From contig NZ_JAHKPN010000041.1 of the NCBI RefSeq assembly GCF_018860545.1, positions 24,443-88,442 of the forward strand: a stretch of DNA of 64,000 nucleotides, written 5' to 3'. Under the pieces are notes generated by a model, which was not told the DNA's origin, searched no databases, and was given only the letters and a program-made list of their open reading frames with translations. Every line of letters begins with the position of its first letter. Positions within the stretch are counted from its first letter, which is position 1. Below are positions 59,825 to 64,000 of this stretch, one piece after another. Origin of the DNA: Winogradskyella psychrotolerans (lineage in GTDB: Bacteria > Bacteroidota > Bacteroidia > Flavobacteriales > Flavobacteriaceae). The translations under genes were made by a program, and so were the position numbers.

Positions 59825-61147
59825 ATGAAAAAAATTACTTTTACTTCACTTTTCTTTCTTTTAGTGTTTGGTAATTTATTTGCTCAACAAGAAAAAGGAA
59901 TTACTGGCTATAATAACTGGCTAGATTCATGGACAGACTTTCAACCTAATAAAGCTAACTATGAAGAACCGACACAAATACTGTCAGGAAACATTACAGA
60001 ACATATAACATTAACTAAAAGGAACACCTATCTTTTGTTGGGTGAAGTTTTTGTGACGGATAGCACAACTTTAACAATAGAACCTGGTACTGTTATATTA
60101 GGTGATTTTAAAACTAAAGGATCTTTAATTATAGGTAACGGTTCTAAAATTATTGCAGAAGGTACACCAACAGACCCCATTATCTTTACTTCAAATAAAA
60201 CAGATAAAAATTCTGGAGATTGGGGTGGGATTTTTATTCTTGGAGATGCTCCTATTAATACGTTCGGTAAAGTCGCTTCTCTTAACTATGGCTTAAATCC
60301 TTCTTCAACAGAAAGTATCAGTTATGGTGGAGATAATAGTGAAAGTAATTCTGGGATCTTAAATTATATTAGAATTGAATACGCAGGAAAGAAAACAAAA
60401 GGTTTCGAAAATTTCAGTGCTCTTACGCTTGCAGGTGTGGGCTCAAAAACGGCTATAAGTAATGTTATGGTGAGCTATTGCGAAGGCAACTCTTTTAATG
60501 TTTTAGGTGGCGAAGTTAACTTAACAAAAACAGTGTCTTATAGATCTAATAAAAACGATTATAACTTTAACTACGGTACACAATGTAATATTGAAAATGC
60601 CTTAGCGGTAAGATCTCCTTATATTTCTAGTGCAGATGGGTCGCGCTGTATGTTGGTTAGCTCGTATGATTTAAAGGAAAATGCAGATACGTCTAAAAAG
60701 CAAACTTTTGTAGATGCTGAAAACCTAACCCTAGTGAACGTTAGTAACGATTTAAAATCAGATATAAAAGTGGGTCTTGTACAAGAAGCTATTTTTATTG
60801 GGCCAGACGCATCATTTAATATTAACAGAAGTGTTATTTCTGGTTTTAAACCAGCTATAGTTTTAGATGAAGCTATTGAAATTAATAGTGAGAATTTAGA
60901 AAAAGTACAAATTACACGCTCATATTTTAATAATTGTAAAGGGAATATTTTTAAGAAATATGCATCTAACAATGATGATTTAGAGAGTTGGTATGGTAGT
61001 AGAGCTTTTGATAATGTCTACTCTAAAGGTCCAGATTCAGAAACTTTTATTGATTCTGACAATAGTAGAACTCCAGATTTTAGATTACGTATAAATAAAA
61101 TTATAGCATCAAATGATTTATTTGATGACGAAGATGAAGATGAATAA
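59825..61147 (+). CDS. Secreted beta-helix/beta-repeat protein with acidic C-terminus
   Basis: This 440-residue protein has a signal peptide (MKKITFTSLFFLLVFGNLFA). From about residue 70 it has repeating short strands with Gly/Asn turns (TTLTIEPGTVILGDFKTKGS, then NSGDWGGIFILGDAPINTFG), typical of right-handed beta-helix or related adhesin-like folds. The final residues are DLFDDEDEDE, strongly acidic; no classical type IX C-terminal domain is seen. It is followed by the CHU_C protein and the PorP/SprF gene, so it may be part of the same secreted system. Function unknown. Confidence 0.65.
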   Translation: MKKITFTSLFFLLVFGNLFAQQEKGITGYNNWLDSWTDFQPNKANYEEPTQILSGNITEHITLTKRNTYLLLGEVFVTDSTTLTIEPGTVILGDFKTKGSLIIGNGSKIIAEGTPTDPIIFTSNKTDKNSGDWGGIFILGDAPINTFGKVASLNYGLNPSSTESISYGGDNSESNSGILNYIRIEYAGKKTKGFENFSALTLAGVGSKTAISNVMVSYCEGNSFNVLGGEVNLTKTVSYRSNKNDYNFNYGTQCNIENALAVRSPYISSADGSRCMLVSSYDLKENADTSKKQTFVDAENLTLVNVSNDLKSDIKVGLVQEAIFIGPDASFNINRSVISGFKPAIVLDEAIEINSENLEKVQITRSYFNNCKGNIFKKYASNNDDLESWYGSRAFDNVYSKGPDSETFIDSDNSRTPDFRLRINKIIASNDLFDDEDEDE

Positions 61148-61216
61148 ATTTATAGGTGTAAAGCCACTAATAAAACTCTAAACAGCTTATAGAATAAAAT
61201 TACAATCTCCAAACTA

Positions 61217-62680
61217 ATGCTTCAACCTACTTACCTAAAACAATTCTTATATGGAATTTGTGTATGTCTCGTCTTTATGGCACAACGAGTTAATGCACAA
61301 GTGGTTATTGGTACTCCAAATTTAGGATTTACTCAAGCATGTGCAAGTGATTCGTTTAATACCTATAATACCACATTTGTTTTTTCGCCAGAATCTGCAT
61401 TAAACGCATCTAATCAATTTATTATTGAGATGTCTGATGCCAGTGGAGATTTTACAGAACCAACCGTTGTACATACTACGGAAGCAGGATCTGTTACGGT
61501 ATCTCCAGCAACAATAGCGTTTTCTATACCGGAAACTACAGCTGGTGAAAATTATCGTATTCGTATAAAAAGTAGTGCTCCTGCGGCAACGAGTTCAAGA
61601 TCAGTGCCGTTTGCAGCGTATTATAAAATTCAAGATTCACCTTTTACTATTAACAACTTGGTCTCTACTGGAGTGTATTGTTCAGGAGGTAGTTATTTAT
61701 TATCAATTGATAATCCAGGAAATGGAAATAACGATTCTCCACTGCAATACCCTAGTCTTACATTCAAGTGGTACAAGGAAACTGGTCCAACGACATCTGC
61801 TTTTGTAGCTGACGGTCCTACATTATCTGTAAGTACAGAAGGGACTTATTTTGTAAGAACGAACTACGGCACATGTACATCAGATTCTTTTTCTAATCGC
61901 GTAACTATTAGTGAAGCGGTATCAGGGGAAGCCAATGCAACCATTGTTTCAAGTTTAGGGAATCCATATTGTCCAGGTGAAGGTTTCACGTCTTTAAGTA
62001 CTATTAGTGGTGTTTCATATCAATGGTATAAGGATGGTAATATAATTGCAGGTGCAACAGATCAAATGTTTCAAACTAATGAGTCTGGTATATTTTCAGT
62101 TCAAGTAGATTTAGGTGACTGTTCTGCTTCTGGTACTATTGATTTAGTAAGTGAGTTATTTGAAAGTTCTATTGATGTCCCTGAGTTTAATGAGATGTCT
62201 GAAGAAGATTCACTACTAGTTACTGTAACTACAACGGCTATAAACCCAGAATTTATATGGTACTTAAATGGTAATATTATTGCAAGCGCAACGGGAGCTT
62301 CATTTGAGGCTACTGAGTTTGGTGACTATGTAGTTCGTATTACGCAAACTACAGATTGTACAACATCTGTTGAATATTTATTTTCTATAGAAGAAGAATT
62401 AGATCTTTTTCCTGAAGTGGAGCATATTCCAAACTTAATTAGTCCTAATGGTGACAGTATTAATGATACTTGGATTATACCAGCGCAATATGTGAGTGGT
62501 ACAGATACGGAAGTAATTATTTTAAGTAGTCAAGGTAAAATCGTTCTGCAGACTAAAGATTACTTAAACAATTGGCCTGAAACGGATTTAAATTTAACAA
62601 ACATTAATCAAGTCTATTATTACATTATCACAACAGCAGATAATAAAACAAAAAAAGGTTCAATAACCGTAGTGAAATAA
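61217..62680 (+). CDS. Secreted Ig-like protein with gliding-motility-type C-terminal sorting domain
   Basis: This 487-residue protein has a signal peptide (residues about 8-27, FLYGICVCLVFMAQRVNAQ) and several Ig-/PKD-like domains with paired Cys and Trp-Tyr cores, e.g. PSLTFKWYKETGPTTSAFVA, YQWYKDGNIIAG and FIWYLNGNIIASATGASF. The last 85 residues are the gliding-motility-associated C-terminal domain (IPNLISPNGDSINDTWIIPA and a final KKGSITVVK), i.e. a type B signal for type IX secretion. It lies one base from the PorP/SprF gene, a pairing seen for type B substrates. Confidence 0.88.
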   Translation: MLQPTYLKQFLYGICVCLVFMAQRVNAQVVIGTPNLGFTQACASDSFNTYNTTFVFSPESALNASNQFIIEMSDASGDFTEPTVVHTTEAGSVTVSPATIAFSIPETTAGENYRIRIKSSAPAATSSRSVPFAAYYKIQDSPFTINNLVSTGVYCSGGSYLLSIDNPGNGNNDSPLQYPSLTFKWYKETGPTTSAFVADGPTLSVSTEGTYFVRTNYGTCTSDSFSNRVTISEAVSGEANATIVSSLGNPYCPGEGFTSLSTISGVSYQWYKDGNIIAGATDQMFQTNESGIFSVQVDLGDCSASGTIDLVSELFESSIDVPEFNEMSEEDSLLVTVTTTAINPEFIWYLNGNIIASATGASFEATEFGDYVVRITQTTDCTTSVEYLFSIEEELDLFPEVEHIPNLISPNGDSINDTWIIPAQYVSGTDTEVIILSSQGKIVLQTKDYLNNWPETDLNLTNINQVYYYIITTADNKTKKGSITVVK

Positions 62681-62681
62681 T

Positions 62682-64000
62682 ATGAAAGCACTTTTTTTAC
62701 TTCTTATATTATGGTTCTGTTCTTTACAGACATTCTACGCTCAAGAAGATGACGGAGTGGTTTCACTTGCCATACCAACACGTAATTCTTTGACATTTAA
62801 TCGTTATACCGTAAACCCAACGTTTAGTTTTGTGAGAGCGCAAACTAAGTATATTAGTATCTATAATAAAAGAGAATGGGTACAATTTGAAAATGCACCA
62901 CTCACCTATTTAGCAAGTTATTCAGGACGATTTGGTGAAAATATAGGTGCTGGTTTAGGATTGTTTCAACAAAATTATGGAGTATTAACCACTTTTGGTG
63001 GTATTTTGAATTTTGCATACAACGCACAATTAAACTACAATAGCAACCTAACATTTGGATTGAATATTGGTGCTTATAAAAGTGGTATAAATACGGCAAA
63101 TGTAGTCACAAATTTTGATGATCCTTCATTGCAAAACGTCCCAGAAAATTTTCTTTTAACGATTAACCCAGGGATTAATTATGGAACTGAGTTTTTAGAT
63201 TTTGGAGTATCTATAAACAACTTGGCATTATATAATTTTGAATCATCAGCACTTATTGAAGATAATCCACAACAAAGCATTGCGGCTCATGTGATGTACA
63301 CAGGTTATATGGATAGCAGAGGTTTTTTTGACGAAAGTAAGTTTACAGGCTTATTACGATCTGAGTTTCAAAAAGAGGAAACCATCTTATCTGCAGTGGC
63401 CATGGTCACGGTACCTAAAGGAATTTGGGCACAAGCGGGTTATAATACACTGTATGGTGCTTCAGGTGGACTAGGTTTAAATATCACAACACAAATTGCA
63501 ATTGAGTATAATTATGAAACTGCTTTTGGCGATTTAAGTAATTTTGGTCCATCGCACGAAATCACTTTAGCTTACCGATTTAAAAACGATAATTATTATG
63601 ATTATAGTCGTGAGGATGAAGTAAGCAGTATCCTTTCTTCAAATAGAACTAAAAGGCGTCGTGTAGTTAAAACTTCAAAACCAAGTACTACAAGAGCGAA
63701 ATCTACGACTAATGCAGAAGCGAAAGCCGAAGCAGATGCTGAAGCTAAATTAGCGGCGGAACAAAAGGCTAAAGAAAAACTTGAAGCTGAAAAACAAGCT
63801 GAAATTTTAGCTATACAAGAAAAAGAGCTTAAAGAAGCTGAAGCGCAGGCTAAATTAATAGAAGATCAAAAAGCTAAAGAATTGGCCGAAGCAAAGGCTG
63901 AAACCGATAAAATTGAAGCTGATAAAAAGGCTGCGGAAAGAGCGGCAATGAGAGTAAAATTACAAGCAGAACAAAAAGCTAAAGAAGACGCTGCTGCTCA
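62682..64000 (+). CDS. PorP/SprF-family type IX secretion protein with Lys/Glu/Ala-rich tail (partial)
   Basis: This protein starts at the ATG 62682, one base after the upstream stop, and runs off the right end (at least 439 residues). A signal peptide (MKALFLLLILWFCSLQTFYA) is followed by an outer-membrane barrel of the PorP/SprF type: RYTVNPTFSFVRAQTKYISI, GAGLGLFQQNYGVLTTFGG and YGASGGLGLNITTQIAIEYN, then PSHEITLAYRFKND. After about residue 310 the chain turns into a basic linker (TKRRRVVKTSKPSTT) and then a long Ala/Glu/Lys-rich, probably coiled-coil tail from about 345 to the end. PorP/SprF proteins help type B type IX substrates reach the surface. Confidence 0.88.
   Translation, partial: MKALFLLLILWFCSLQTFYAQEDDGVVSLAIPTRNSLTFNRYTVNPTFSFVRAQTKYISIYNKREWVQFENAPLTYLASYSGRFGENIGAGLGLFQQNYGVLTTFGGILNFAYNAQLNYNSNLTFGLNIGAYKSGINTANVVTNFDDPSLQNVPENFLLTINPGINYGTEFLDFGVSINNLALYNFESSALIEDNPQQSIAAHVMYTGYMDSRGFFDESKFTGLLRSEFQKEETILSAVAMVTVPKGIWAQAGYNTLYGASGGLGLNITTQIAIEYNYETAFGDLSNFGPSHEITLAYRFKNDNYYDYSREDEVSSILSSNRTKRRRVVKTSKPSTTRAKSTTNAEAKAEADAEAKLAAEQKAKEKLEAEKQAEILAIQEKELKEAEAQAKLIEDQKAKELAEAKAETDKIEADKKAAERAAMRVKLQAEQKAKEDAAA

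Noticed and set aside
60619..60972. 117-codon minus-strand frame inside the beta-repeat protein gene
   Set aside because: It is antisense to a secreted protein gene with clear signal peptide and repeats.
1..64000. tRNA or rRNA genes, CRISPR arrays, insertion sequences, prophage or toxin-antitoxin pairs
   Set aside because: I looked for T-loop-like stretches, regular spaced repeats, transposase motifs and paired small genes and found none that I could support by eye; tRNAscan or CRISPR software could not be run.

Overview
The window is AT-rich chromosomal DNA of a marine-type Flavobacteriaceae bacterium (Bacteroidota). This rests on several signs: promoter elements of the TAnnTTTG type, near absence of Shine-Dalgarno sequences, type IX secretion features at the right end (a gliding-motility-type C-terminal sorting domain and a PorP/SprF protein), a Na+-pump/acyl-CoA carboxylase operon, and housekeeping genes laid out as in flavobacteria. 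I cannot name genus or species. No rRNA, tRNA, CRISPR array, transposase or prophage was seen. Almost all of the window is ordinary protein-coding DNA in short operons.

Layout. 14-2378 (minus): methylmalonyl-CoA epimerase, biotin-dependent carboxyltransferase and an OadG-like subunit, an operon that continues off the left end. 2379-2936 is gene-free but holds a LacI-type palindrome. 2937-7350: MarC, a cupin-like pseudogene read in frame behind a nitroreductase, a BCCT transporter and a divergent AraC regulator; the same 21-bp-spaced direct-repeat element lies before both the nitroreductase and the BCCT/AraC genes. 8458-13461: a TetR-led operon of reductases and a DJ-1/PfpI lipoprotein that looks like a reactive-aldehyde/electrophile defence unit, with a perfect operator palindrome before the TetR gene. 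13671-16342: a ThiE/TenI-like protein, a DMT exporter and a glutaminase.

16512-27013 is the most unusual region. Three plus-strand genes (transglutaminase-DUF2126, circularly permuted ATP-grasp fused to alpha-E, second transglutaminase) converge on three minus-strand genes (zinc-ribbon metallopeptidase, stand-alone alpha-E, stand-alone circularly permuted ATP-grasp). This gene set has been predicted to make and process peptide-like amide bonds, but product and substrate are unknown. 27467-36997: a rare-sugar or polyol operon (fructokinase-like kinase, SDR, tagatose/psicose 3-epimerase-type isomerase, mannitol-dehydrogenase-type enzyme, ribose-type ABC importer, small outer-membrane barrel) with a divergent NrtR-like Nudix regulator.

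37114-43974: small hypothetical proteins, a palindromic repeat pair, a 5'-nucleotidase, a Tat-type isomerase-fold protein, CsbD, a DnaQ-UvrC-type fusion, and a TPR/LuxR-like regulator with an 11-bp tandem repeat upstream. 44201-48196: a YbbP/YbbA ABC exporter divergent from a TesA-like esterase, the same order as in enterobacteria. 48199-53229: two DEAD-box helicases, two cold-shock proteins, a Crp-family regulator and a fatty-acid desaturase, a plausible cold-adaptation cluster. 53540-56844: phosphate acetyltransferase and acetate kinase. 56850-59552: MscS channel, a degenerate intradiol-dioxygenase-like secreted protein and a small secreted protein. 59825-64000: three secreted or outer-membrane proteins linked to type IX secretion; the last is cut by the window end.
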